Origin: Plesiocystis pacifica SIR-1 | GTDB taxonomy: Bacteria; Myxococcota_A; Polyangia; Nannocystales; Nannocystaceae | Length of the DNA: 49,026 nt | Assembly (NCBI RefSeq): GCF_000170895.1 | Contig: NZ_ABCS01000076.1 | Location: 1 to 49,026, forward strand | Reading direction: 5' to 3' | Notes under the pieces: model-generated | Databases searched by the model: none | Seen by the model: only the letters and a program-made list of their open reading frames with translations | What the model was told of the DNA's origin: nothing | In this document: piece after piece, positions 8,914 through 19,404 of the stretch | Layout: each line of letters begins with the position of its first letter | How positions within the stretch are numbered: the stretch's first letter is position 1 | Program-made: the position numbers and the translations under genes

Positions 8914-9323
8914 CATTGGCGGTGCTGGGTCAGCGAGAACCAGTTGCCAAAGGGGTCCTTGAACACGGCCTCGGTGCCGTAGGGCCGCTCCGTCGGGGGC
9001 TGGATGAACTCGACGCCCTTGGCCGAGAGCTCGGCGTGGGTCCCCCGGCAGTCCGCGGTTGCGAACACCCCGGTGCCAAAGGCTCCCTTGCTCAGCAGCT
9101 CGCGCATCTGCGCCACCGTGCCCTCGTCCATGACCGGGCTCGGGGCGAGCTTCATGAGCACGAGCTCGAGCTGAGGCTGGTCCTTGGGCGCGACCGTGAC
9201 CCAGCGAAAGCCGTCCATGGTCGCGTCCATGCGGACCTCGAAGCCCAGCTTCTTGGTGTAGAAATCGAGCGCTTCGTCGTGATCGGTGACGTAGATGGTG
9301 GCGTGAGACAGGGACTTGATCAT
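8913..9323 (-). CDS. VOC (glyoxalase/bleomycin-resistance fold) protein
   Basis: A 136-residue protein with the vicinal oxygen chelate fold: it opens with MIKSLSHATIYVTDHDEALD, has LDFYTKKLGFEVR, and ends with VFKDPFGNWFSLTQ, the usual second-half signature. His7 and a Glu near the middle or end are possible metal ligands. Family members include glyoxalase I, dioxygenases and antibiotic-binding proteins; the sequence alone does not say which. It is the second gene of an operon behind an AraC-type regulator (12-base gap), so its expression is probably tied to that regulator. Confidence 0.9.
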   Translation of the reverse strand: MIKSLSHATIYVTDHDEALDFYTKKLGFEVRMDATMDGFRWVTVAPKDQPQLELVLMKLAPSPVMDEGTVAQMRELLSKGAFGTGVFATADCRGTHAELSAKGVEFIQPPTERPYGTEAVFKDPFGNWFSLTQHRQ

Positions 9324-9335
9324 CGCGCGGCGACT

Positions 9336-9860
9336 CTAAGAGAGGCCCTGCGGCGACGCTTCTCGAAAGTTGCTCAGCGGCCGATGGCGCGCCATGAAGC
9401 AGCCAGGCACGAACAGCGCGGGGCCAGGCACGCCGGCACTCGGGACCACGAGGCGGCGGTAGTGCGCGGGCGCGTGGCCGACGTGGCGACGAAACAGCGT
9501 CGAGAACGAACCCAGGCTGGAGAAGCCCACCGCCAGGCAGACCTCCGTGACGCTCAGCTCGGTGCCCTCGAGCAGCTCCTTGGCCGCGGCGACGCGGCGC
9601 TGGGTGAGGTACTGATGAGGCGTGAGTTCGAACTCGCGGCGGAAGCTGCGGACGAAGTGGTGGCGCGAGAAGTGGGCGGCGCGGGCGAGCCGCTCGAGGT
9701 CGAGGGGCTCGGCGTAGCGCCCGTGCATCAAGCTCCGCGCGCGCTCGAGCCGAGCCCGCGTGTCGGCCACCACCCTCGCCTGCTCCGCCGATGCCGCAGA
9801 CAGCGAGGCGAACAGCGTGGGCCAGTCCACGGTCGCTTGGGCCACTTGCTTCGATTTCAT
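9336..9860 (-). CDS. AraC-family transcriptional regulator
   Basis: A 174-residue protein whose core (about 35-140) is the double helix-turn-helix AraC DNA-binding domain: LDLERLARAAHFSRHHFVRS in the first motif, then LTPHQYLTQRRVAAAKELL and VCLAVGFSSLGSFSTLFRRH with the typical GFSS.GSFS.LFRR signature of the second. It has only a short N-terminal segment (about 35 residues) and no ligand-binding cupin domain, so it is a small, one-domain member. It lies directly upstream of the VOC gene and probably controls this two-gene operon. Confidence 0.93.
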   Translation of the reverse strand: MKSKQVAQATVDWPTLFASLSAASAEQARVVADTRARLERARSLMHGRYAEPLDLERLARAAHFSRHHFVRSFRREFELTPHQYLTQRRVAAAKELLEGTELSVTEVCLAVGFSSLGSFSTLFRRHVGHAPAHYRRLVVPSAGVPGPALFVPGCFMARHRPLSNFREASPQGLS

Positions 9861-10020
9861 GGTTCGGGCTCGATCGCCCCCAGAGCCTAACAGCTGGCAT
9901 TTTGGGCGATCTCTCGGAACATGCGTTCACGTCCTCCTCGCCGCAACCGGCGTCGAAACCGCCCAGCGAAGCAGGCTGGGTGGACAAGCGCCCCGTGGAC
10001 CACCATACTCCGCCCCTCCC

Positions 10021-10527
10021 ATGGCACGCGTCACCGTCGAAGACTGCCTCGAACAAGTCCCCAACCGCTTCGCGCTCACGGTCCTCGCCTCCCGCCGGGC
10101 CCGAGCCCTCAGCGAGGGGAAGGGCACGGCCCAGGTCGAGAGCGACAACAAGTCGGGCGTGGTCGCGCTCCGCGAGGTCGCCAAGGGTGTCGTCCGTTAC
10201 ACCGAGAACGTCGAGGAGACGATCAAGGGCTACATCGAGGAGCAGCGCGCTTCGCTGATGGCCAGCTCGGGCAACGAGGCGACCTTCATCGACGCCGCCT
10301 CCTTCGACGACGACGACGACGACGACGAGGACGACGTCAAGGAGCTGTCGGCGGACCCGGACAAGCTCCAGGACGACGACGACGACGATGACGACGACGA
10401 GGACGGCGACTCCGACTCGGCCGACAGCAGCGACGGCACCGTCACCAGCAGCGACGACTCGGCGAACCTCGAGGACGTCGACGTCGACGACCTCGAGAGC
10501 GACGACCTCGACGACGATGACGACTGA
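10021..10527 (+). CDS. rpoZ: RNA polymerase omega subunit with long acidic tail
   Basis: Residues 1-75 are a normal omega subunit: MARVTVEDCLEQVPNRFALT, SRRARALSEG and the conserved VVALREVAKG. Omega binds the beta-prime subunit, aids polymerase assembly and in proteobacteria helps form a ppGpp site. The protein then continues to 168 residues. From residue 96 on, about half of all positions are Asp (runs of seven and nine), the rest mostly Glu, Ser and a few Leu/Val. Typical omega proteins have roughly 70-90 residues, so this tail doubles the length. The start is ATG 10021, which matches the family's first residues. The end overlaps the next gene by 11 bases. Confidence 0.95.
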   Translation: MARVTVEDCLEQVPNRFALTVLASRRARALSEGKGTAQVESDNKSGVVALREVAKGVVRYTENVEETIKGYIEEQRASLMASSGNEATFIDAASFDDDDDDDEDDVKELSADPDKLQDDDDDDDDDEDGDSDSADSSDGTVTSSDDSANLEDVDVDDLESDDLDDDDD

Positions 10528-10777
10528 TCGTCGCCGCTCGAGCCTGCGCGTGAGCGGAGGCTTCGCGGCGCTGATCCTCTTGGCGAGCGCGCTCGCGTGT
10601 GCCGATCGGGCACCGCCAGCGCGCTTTCCCGATCCGCCGCCTCCGGAGCTCGCGGCGCCGCTGCCCGAAGCCGAGCAGGGCGAAGAGCCCGAAGCCGAGC
10701 CCGGCGAGGACTCGCCCGAGCTCAGCGACGAACCTCAGCCGGCGCCGCCGTCCGCAGCGCCAGCGCCCGCCGAGTAG
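10517..10777 (+). CDS. Small Pro/Glu-rich lipoprotein
   Basis: ATG 10517 lies inside the last codons of rpoZ. The 86-residue product begins MTTDRRRSSLRVSGG, has a hydrophobic stretch FAALILLASALAC that ends in a lipobox-like ALAC, and then about 55 residues composed almost only of Pro, Glu, Ala, Asp and Ser. This looks like an anchored, unstructured, negatively charged spacer with no domain. The function is unknown. Its 3' 43 bases overlap the convergent guanine deaminase gene. Confidence 0.6.
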   Translation: MTTDRRRSSLRVSGGFAALILLASALACADRAPPARFPDPPPPELAAPLPEAEQGEEPEAEPGEDSPELSDEPQPAPPSAAPAPAE

Positions 10778-12006
10778 ACCTCGCGCCCGGCCACCCAGGT
10801 GCGCGTCGGCCTGGGCCGATCGGCGTCGAAGAGCAGCGCGCCGAGGGCCCCGTCCTCGCCCTCGACGTAGCTCGGGACCGGGTGCAAGGCCATGTCCGCC
10901 GCATAGCCTGGCGCGAGCCTGCCGACCGCCCCGAGGCCGCCGCCCGTGCCCGTGGGACCGTGGCCGAGGGCCTGCGCCCCGCCGGCCGTGCCCCACCACA
11001 GCAAGCGGCGGGGATCGAGGCGCGTCCCCGTGCGCAGGCCGTTGTCGTAGGCGTGAGCGAGGCCGTGGGGGATGCTCAAACTCCGCCCCGCGGCGACGTC
11101 GCTGCCGATCGCCAGCGGGATGTCCCGAGCCAGCACCTCGCCCACGGGCATGGACCCGCTGCCGAGGAAGGCGTTCGAGTCGGGGCAGTGCGCGACCACG
11201 GCCTGCGCTTCGGCCATGCGCTCCCACTCGCTCGGGCTGAAGTGAATGCAGTGCGCGAGCACGGTCCGGGCGTGGATGAGGCCGTGGCGCTCGTAGACCT
11301 CGAGGTAGTCCTGGGCCTGGAAGCGCGCGCAGGTCAGGGCGATCTCGTCGGCGTTCTCCGAGATGTGCGTCGACACCCACAGGTCCCGCGCGCGGGCCAG
11401 CTCCGCGGCCGCCTCCATCATCTCGACGGAGCAGCTCAGGGCAAAGCGCGGGATCACGGCGACCTGCAGCCGCGGGTGCCCGCGCCAGCGCTCGGCGAGG
11501 GCCTCGAGCTCGGGCAGGGCGAGCTCCGGGGGGCGGATCAGGGCCTCGGGCGAGTCGACGTCCATGAGCACCGGGCCGGCGATCGCCCGCAGCCCCCGGG
11601 CCTCGAGGGCCTCGAGCAAGATCTGGGTCGCGCTCGCGTGCACCGAGCCGTAGATCATCGCCAGGGTCGTGCCCGCCCGGGCCAGGCCCTCGACGAAGCT
11701 GTCCGCGACCTCGCGCGCGTAGCCGTCGTCGGCGAAGCGCTGCTCTTGTGGAAACACCGAGCGCGCCAACCACTCGAGCAGCGGCCCCGAGGCCGCGCCC
11801 ACGATCCGCGACTGCGGGTAGTGGACGTGGGCGTCGACGAAGCCCGGCGTGAGCAGCCCCGGGCGCAGGTCCTCGTCCACGGGCAGCCCGTCGTAGGGCC
11901 CGACCTCCGCGATCAGCTCGCCCTCGACGACGACCACGCCGTCTTCCCAGTAGTCCACGGCCTCCGGAGACCGGGGCGAGAGCACGCGCGCGCGGTAGGT
12001 CGGCAC
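10735..12006 (-). CDS. guaD: Guanine deaminase (amidohydrolase superfamily)
   Basis: A 423-residue metal-dependent hydrolase that should convert guanine to xanthine and ammonia in purine salvage or catabolism. The family motifs are present: PGFVDAHVHYPQS (metal ligands His60 and His62), STHISEN (His214, Glu217), LAHCIHFSPSE (His252), HCPDSNAFLGSGSMP (273-287; the SNxFLGSG segment is characteristic of guanine deaminases) and IGSDVAAG (Asp303). Length and order match the family. Other purine or aromatic aminohydrolases share the fold, but the HYPQ and FLGSGSMP motifs favour guanine. No other purine genes are adjacent. The product appears cytoplasmic. Confidence 0.9.
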   Translation of the reverse strand: MPTYRARVLSPRSPEAVDYWEDGVVVVEGELIAEVGPYDGLPVDEDLRPGLLTPGFVDAHVHYPQSRIVGAASGPLLEWLARSVFPQEQRFADDGYAREVADSFVEGLARAGTTLAMIYGSVHASATQILLEALEARGLRAIAGPVLMDVDSPEALIRPPELALPELEALAERWRGHPRLQVAVIPRFALSCSVEMMEAAAELARARDLWVSTHISENADEIALTCARFQAQDYLEVYERHGLIHARTVLAHCIHFSPSEWERMAEAQAVVAHCPDSNAFLGSGSMPVGEVLARDIPLAIGSDVAAGRSLSIPHGLAHAYDNGLRTGTRLDPRRLLWWGTAGGAQALGHGPTGTGGGLGAVGRLAPGYAADMALHPVPSYVEGEDGALGALLFDADRPRPTRTWVAGREVYSAGAGAADGGAG

Positions 12007-12067
12007 CCTCGCAGGCTATCTCACCCGGGTGTGGACGCCGAAAATATGATGGAAGTAAAACGGAGAG

Positions 12068-13948
12068 GTGGAGTCTGAGGCCAATCGCCCATCGCTCGCA
12101 TCCTTTGCGACGCGCGCCTGGGAGCGGGCGACGGGCTGGGTCGACCACTTCGTACCGAAGGCCGTCCTCGACCAGGGACCCCAGGTCGCCGCGCGCGCTC
12201 GGGCCATCGTCGCGTTCGCGCCCATGGCCACGCTGGTCACCGTCGTCCCCTACCTCGGCCAGTGGATCGAGGGCCAGCCCGGACCCGCCACCCCGGCCTC
12301 GACCTGGCCCGTGGCCCTCGCCTTCGCCCTCGCCCCCGCCGTCCTCCGCCGCAGCCACTCGGTCAACTTCGCCGCCGGCTGGCTGCTGCTCGCGGCCGTC
12401 GTCGGGACCGTGATCCCCACCACCTTGCAGCACGGCCTGCACTCGATCCTCACGGTCTGGCTGCTGCTCATCCCGACCGTCGCCAGCTTCGTCCTCGGCG
12501 CGCGCTGGACCGCCGCGTTCACCATGCTCTCGGCGCTGATCCTGACCGCGTTCTGGGCCCTCGCGGAGCTGCCCGGCGGGTGGCCCGAGGACCTGCTCGG
12601 GAGCGCCATCGCCCCGGAGTCCATCGCCTTTCGCTGGCTCAACCTGCTCCTCGCCCTGTTCACGATCAGCGTGATGGCCTTCATCTGGGAGCGCTCGAGC
12701 GCTCAGTCCAAGGCCGAGCGCGAGCAGCTCGAGGCCGAGATGCGCCGGAGCCAAAAGCTCGAGAGCGTGGGCATGCTCGCTGGCGGGGTGGCCCACGACT
12801 TCAACAACATCCTCGCCGCCATCGCCGGCCACGCCCACTTGCTGCGCGGCGAGCTCGGGGAGGGCGAGCAGGCCCGGCACCTCGACGCGATCCTCGACAG
12901 CGCCGAGCGCGGGGCCCTGCTGGCCGAGCAGATGCTGACCTACGCCGGCAAAAAGCAGCCCGAGGACATCCCCGTCGATCTGCGCGTGCTGTGCCTCGAG
13001 CTGAGCAAGCTGCTGCGCCCGGGCCTGCACCCGAACACCAAGATCGTCACCGAGCTGACCGCCAAGACGCCGCGGGTGTTCGGCGACCCGGTCCAGCTCC
13101 AGCAGCTGGTCATGAACCTGCTGACCAACGCCTCGGAGGCCCTCGAGGGTGAGGCCGGGCGGGTGTGGGTCCGCTCGGGCATGGTCGCCGCGTCCGAGGT
13201 CGGCCCCGGCCTGCTCAACCCGGCGTGGACCGAGGACGAGCTGACCTTCGTCGAGGTCCAGGACGAGGGCTGCGGCATGGACGAGGCGACCATCGACCGC
13301 ATCTTCGACCCCTTCTTCACCACCAAGGACGACGGCCACGGCCTGGGCCTGGCCGCGGTCATCGGGACCGTGCGCAGCCACGGCGGCGAGCTGCTCATCG
13401 AGAGCAGCCCCGGCAAGGGCACGCGCATCCGCGTGCTCTTGAACCCCCTCGACGAGACCCTCGCCTCGGTCCGGGACTTCAACGCCCAGCTCTCGGCCGC
13501 GACCCAGCCAGCCCCCGAGGCCTCCTCGGACCCGCTCGTGCTGCTCGTCGACGACGAGGCCATCATCCTCGACCTCGCCGGCGAGATCCTCGAAGCCGGC
13601 GGCTTCGCTACCCTCCGGGCCCACGACGGCGAGGAGGCCTGGGCGCTCTACCAGGCCCGCGCCGCCGAGATCCGGCTCATCCTCACCGACCAGACCATGC
13701 CGGGGATGGACGGCGTCGAGCTGATCGAGCGCGTCCGGGAGCGCGACGCCGCGGTGCCGGCCGCCCTGAGCACGGGCTACGCCGACGCGGTCAGCCCCGA
13801 GCGGGCGGAGGCCCTCGCCATTCACACCGTGCTGCGCAAGCCGTGGACCCCGTCGGACCTGCTGAACCTGGCCAGGGAGCTGGCCGGCCCTGACCGCGCG
13901 GCCGCTCCCAGCGACGAGAGCGCGGCTGGGCCGCGCGCTCGCGCCTAG
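12068..13948 (+). CDS. Membrane hybrid sensor histidine kinase
   Basis: A 626-residue protein starting at GTG 12068. About six hydrophobic helices occupy residues 45-207, with no large periplasmic domain, so it may sense within the membrane. Then come a short linker helix, a HisKA domain with GGVAHDFNNIL (phospho-acceptor His243), an HATPase_c domain (MNLLTNASEAL, DEGCGM, GHGLGLAAVIG), and a C-terminal receiver domain with Asp495/Asp496, phospho-acceptor Asp541 in LTDQTMPGMDG, and Lys591. VAHDFNNIL is typical of NtrB-like orphan hybrid kinases in myxobacteria. No separate response regulator lies nearby, so the output partner is unknown. A 10-codon frame (ATG 12046) overlaps the start and might affect translation. 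Confidence 0.93.
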   Translation: MESEANRPSLASFATRAWERATGWVDHFVPKAVLDQGPQVAARARAIVAFAPMATLVTVVPYLGQWIEGQPGPATPASTWPVALAFALAPAVLRRSHSVNFAAGWLLLAAVVGTVIPTTLQHGLHSILTVWLLLIPTVASFVLGARWTAAFTMLSALILTAFWALAELPGGWPEDLLGSAIAPESIAFRWLNLLLALFTISVMAFIWERSSAQSKAEREQLEAEMRRSQKLESVGMLAGGVAHDFNNILAAIAGHAHLLRGELGEGEQARHLDAILDSAERGALLAEQMLTYAGKKQPEDIPVDLRVLCLELSKLLRPGLHPNTKIVTELTAKTPRVFGDPVQLQQLVMNLLTNASEALEGEAGRVWVRSGMVAASEVGPGLLNPAWTEDELTFVEVQDEGCGMDEATIDRIFDPFFTTKDDGHGLGLAAVIGTVRSHGGELLIESSPGKGTRIRVLLNPLDETLASVRDFNAQLSAATQPAPEASSDPLVLLVDDEAIILDLAGEILEAGGFATLRAHDGEEAWALYQARAAEIRLILTDQTMPGMDGVELIERVRERDAAVPAALSTGYADAVSPERAEALAIHTVLRKPWTPSDLLNLARELAGPDRAAAPSDESAAGPRARA

Positions 13949-14047
13949 CAGTCGCCCACCCCGGCCACGCCGGGACCCATGATCCAGGAAAGCGTCGTCC
14001 ACGGACTCAGCTGGCGTTGAACCCGTGGGCGGCTGCCTTTCTCGGTA
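13949..14047 (+). repeat. Intergenic repeat family 2, solo copy
   Basis: About 98 bases beginning directly after the stop codon of the hybrid kinase gene. Inner inverted repeats include CCCGGC/GCCGGG near 13959-13973, CCACGG/CCGTGG and GCCCAC/GTGGGC, so the whole element could fold as a branched structure. A close copy in reverse orientation (a few substitutions) lies at 28749-28847. Relative to the gene each follows, the two copies have the same orientation. It matches no riboswitch class I recognise. Confidence 0.82.
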
Positions 14048-14144
14048 GGCCCCGCAGCCCCGATGGGTGCCACGAAGCGCGGCAAATCCTCCCTCGCCGG
14101 GGCTGCGCATGACACGGATGGTCCCGGGCTGCTAGCGTGCGCGG

Positions 14145-14768
14145 GTGGCCCCCGCGACTCGGAAGACCGACCGCGAACTCCTCGACGCCTGGACGCGCGG
14201 GGACGTTCAGGCCGCGTCCGAGTTGTTCGAGCGTCACTTCGACGCCATCGACCGCTTCTTCCGCAACAAGGTCGTCGACGGCTACGAGGACCTCGTCCAG
14301 CAGACCTTCCAGGCCTGCGTCGAGAGCCGCGACCGCTTCCGGGGGGACGCGAGCTTTCGAACCTTCCTGTTCGGCATCGCGAACAACGTGCTCAAAGCCT
14401 TCTTCCGCTCCCGCCGACGCGAGCGCGACCGCTTCGAGTTCACCGAGGTCAGCGCCTGCGACGTGGCCCCCGGGCCGAGCACCATGTTCCGCGCCCGCCG
14501 CGAGCAGCAGCTGCTGCTCGAGGCCCTGCGCCGCATCCCCCTCGACTACCAGATCGTGCTCGAGCTCTACTACTGGGAAGAGCTGCCCGGCTCGGCCATC
14601 GCGGAGGTGGTCAACCTGCCCGAGAACACGGTCCGCAGCCGCATCCGCAAGGGCAAGGCCCTGCTCGAAAAGAAGATGAAGGTCTTGGCCCGAAACCCCG
14701 AGGAGCTGCAGAGCACCCTCGGGGACCTCGAGACCTGGGCGCGGTCCATCCACGCCAAGGGCGAGTAG
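14145..14768 (+). CDS. ECF-type RNA polymerase sigma factor
   Basis: A 207-residue sigma-70 family protein read from GTG 14145. Region 2 (about 10-90) holds DRELLDAWTRGDVQAASELF, YEDLVQQTFQACVESRDRF and ASFRTFLFGIANNVLKAFFR, the usual ECF promoter-melting helices. Region 4 (about 118-185) holds LRRIPLDYQIVLELYYWEEL and the DNA-recognition helix LPENTVRSRIRKGKALL. There is no region 1.1 or 3. No anti-sigma gene is adjacent. The nearest regulators are a hybrid histidine kinase upstream and a Ser/Thr kinase-TPR gene on the other strand, so control by phosphorylation is an attractive but unproven idea. Confidence 0.94.
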   Translation: MAPATRKTDRELLDAWTRGDVQAASELFERHFDAIDRFFRNKVVDGYEDLVQQTFQACVESRDRFRGDASFRTFLFGIANNVLKAFFRSRRRERDRFEFTEVSACDVAPGPSTMFRARREQQLLLEALRRIPLDYQIVLELYYWEELPGSAIAEVVNLPENTVRSRIRKGKALLEKKMKVLARNPEELQSTLGDLETWARSIHAKGE

Positions 14769-14772
14769 GGCT

Positions 14773-14800
14773 CAGAGACTGTGAAAATTCACAGTCTCTG
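14773..14800. terminator. Perfect 13-base palindromic hairpin
   Basis: CAGAGACTGTGAA and TTCACAGTCTCTG are exact reverse complements separated by AA, four bases after the sigma factor stop codon. A stem this strong between two convergent genes is probably a two-way terminator. It sits next to a family 1 hairpin and takes the place of the variable spacer hairpins seen in the array at 536-858. Confidence 0.75.
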
Positions 14801-14801
14801 T

Positions 14802-14858
14802 CTGTTTGGGCCGTCGTGGACGACGCCACGCCCTCCCTGCCCCACGTCCACGACTCAG
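14802..14858 (-). repeat. Family 1 hairpin repeat, solo copy
   Basis: The unit is CTGTTTGGGCC, then GTCGTGGACG (14813-14822) and CGTCCACGAC (14845-14854) around the same 22-base loop as the array at 536-858, then TCAG. The right arm ends at 14854, and the next three bases are the reverse complement of the TGA stop of the gene at 14855. On the minus strand the hairpin therefore starts immediately after the stop codon. Confidence 0.88.
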
Positions 14859-15193
14859 TCGCCCGTGCCGTCGCCGTCGGACTGGCGCTTGATCTTGAAG
14901 CTGCCAGACGCGGTCTGCGACGTGCCGTTTTGGCTGACGGTGTACTGGAAGGGGTGCTCGGTCTCCGCGCCCGCCGCGGGGACGGCGAAGGTCCCGGTGC
15001 CCCCGGAGGTCCACACGACGCGGTCGAGGGACCAGCCGCTGGGCGGAGCGATGGACACCGAGACGGAGCGCGCCCCGAAGTTGTCCGTGAGCAGGTCTCC
15101 CTGCTCGATGCCGTTGGAGAGGGTCACACTCCCGGTAGGGTCGATGGTCGTGTCGAGGGTCGGAGCGGCTTCGTCGATGAAGTTGTAGTTCAC
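14855..15193 (-). CDS. Small beta-rich protein of unknown function
   Basis: A 112-residue protein with GTG start at 15193, preceded by GAAGGTAG as a fair ribosome site. It opens MNYNFIDEAAPTLDTTIDPT and has no signal peptide or membrane segment. Alternating Val/Ser/Thr/Phe strands (SVSVSIAPPSGWSLDRVVW, GTFAVPAAG, FQYTVSQNG, SGSFKIKRQ) suggest an immunoglobulin-like or jelly-roll fold. It is encoded 46 bases downstream of the kinase-TPR gene on the same strand and may share its transcript; a regulatory or substrate role for that kinase is a guess. No named family is recognised. Confidence 0.75.
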   Translation of the reverse strand: MNYNFIDEAAPTLDTTIDPTGSVTLSNGIEQGDLLTDNFGARSVSVSIAPPSGWSLDRVVWTSGGTGTFAVPAAGAETEHPFQYTVSQNGTSQTASGSFKIKRQSDGDGTGD

Positions 15194-15239
15194 GTTCTAC
15201 CTTCTTCGGTGCGGTGGAGGTTTGAATATGGACCAGAAC

Positions 15240-18341
<3,102 letters not shown>

Positions 18342-18364
18342 TTCGTGTGGGTAGTGTCAGACGA

Positions 18365-18392
18365 TGTCCAACCCGTCATGAAAAGTTGGACA
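18365..18392. promoter_or_regulatory. Inverted repeat upstream of the kinase gene
   Basis: TGTCCAAC (18365-18372) and GTTGGACA (18385-18392) form a perfect 8-base inverted repeat with a 12-base spacer, 23 bases upstream of the kinase-TPR start and in the region shared with the divergent RlmN-like gene. The spacing suits a dimeric repressor or activator, although a hairpin in the RNA is also possible. The rest of the 170-base region shows no clear -35/-10 pair. Confidence 0.45.
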
Positions 18393-18510
18393 CGGACAGC
18401 TTATCGCTGACGCAGGGGCCCAACATGTGAGGCAGCTCGGCGCAGCTTCCGCTACATCCGTGCTCTGCGCGTGCCTGGACGCGCGGGTCTGAACGGGGTA
18501 GCCAGCCCCC

Positions 18511-19386
18511 GTGGTCCGCATCGTCGAGGAACACCGCGAGGGCGATGGCAACCGTCGCTTCGTCGTTGGCCTCGACGACGGCGCCTCGGTCGAGGCCGTA
18601 CTCTACCGCCTCGACTCGCTGTGTGTGTCCTCCCAGGTCGGCTGCGCCGTCGGCTGCCCTTTTTGCGCTTCTGGGGCCAACGGCCTCGATCGACCCCTGC
18701 GCCTCGGCGAGCTCACCGGCCAGGTCGAGGCCGTCCGCGCCCACATCGAGGCGACCGACGGGCCCGAGGCCGCCCTGGCCCTGCGCCGGGTGACGGTGTC
18801 GGGCGTGGGCGAGCCCCTGCACAACCATGAGCCGGTGGCGCAGTTCGTGCGCTGGTGTCGAGAGCGGGACATGCCCGCGAGCCTGACGACCTCCGGCGGG
18901 CCGCTGCGCCGACTCGGCGAGTGGCTCGACCCCGACGCCGCGCCGCCGCACAACGGGATCACCTTCTCGATCCACGCCGGACGCGAGGCCACCCGGGCGC
19001 GCACGGTCCCCCGCGGGCCCGCCCTCGGGCCGCTCTTTTCCCTGCTCGGCGAGGCCATCCCGCGCCTGTCCCGGTCGCGCAAGCGCAAGCTCGCCCTCGC
19101 CTACCTGCTGCTCGCGGACCTCAACGACGGCGACGAGGAGATCGACGCCTTCCTCGAGCGCGCCGCCCCCCTGGGCGTGAAGATCCACCTCTACCGCTAC
19201 AACCCCGTGCCCACCTCGACGCAAGCGCCCGTGTCCGATGCCCGCTACCAGGCCATCTTCGAGCGCGTGCGGGCCGTGGGCCTCGACGTCCGACGCAGCT
19301 CCCAGGCGCGCATCGAGGACAACGGCGGCTGCGGAACCCTGATCGCCCTGCGCCGACCGGAGCGACGCCTGCGAACCGCACGCTGA
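18511..19386 (+). CDS. RlmN/Cfr-like radical SAM RNA methyltransferase, short form
   Basis: A 291-residue protein starting at GTG 18511. It has the Cfr/RlmN hallmark LCVSSQVGCAVGCPFCASG: Cys45, Cys49 and Cys52 bind the 4Fe-4S cluster, and Cys38 matches the extra conserved cysteine of RlmN. The motif VSGVGEPLHN (97-105) corresponds to GMGEPLLN, and Cys274 in GGCGTL matches the methyl-carrying cysteine near the C terminus (ACGQL in RlmN). All residues needed for C2/C8 adenosine methylation of RNA are thus present. It lacks about 60-90 N-terminal residues that form the RNA-binding accessory domain in RlmN. It may be a specialised paralogue; the target RNA is unknown. Confidence 0.88.
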   Translation: MVRIVEEHREGDGNRRFVVGLDDGASVEAVLYRLDSLCVSSQVGCAVGCPFCASGANGLDRPLRLGELTGQVEAVRAHIEATDGPEAALALRRVTVSGVGEPLHNHEPVAQFVRWCRERDMPASLTTSGGPLRRLGEWLDPDAAPPHNGITFSIHAGREATRARTVPRGPALGPLFSLLGEAIPRLSRSRKRKLALAYLLLADLNDGDEEIDAFLERAAPLGVKIHLYRYNPVPTSTQAPVSDARYQAIFERVRAVGLDVRRSSQARIEDNGGCGTLIALRRPERRLRTAR

Positions 19387-19404
19387 GCCTCGCCCAAGCC
19401 GCCG

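Noticed and set aside
9760..10020. Upstream extension of the omega subunit frame
   Set aside because: It would add 87 residues to the omega N terminus and overlap the AraC gene; the family starts at MARVTVEDC.
13949..14047. Riboswitch in front of the sigma factor gene
   Set aside because: The element is a dispersed repeat with a second copy 3' of a different gene; no known aptamer core was recognised.
10442..14110. Long minus-strand frame of 1222 codons
   Set aside because: It is antisense to the guanine deaminase frame shift and to the hybrid kinase; composition is Arg/Gly/Ala/Leu noise typical of GC-rich shadow frames and no domain is visible.
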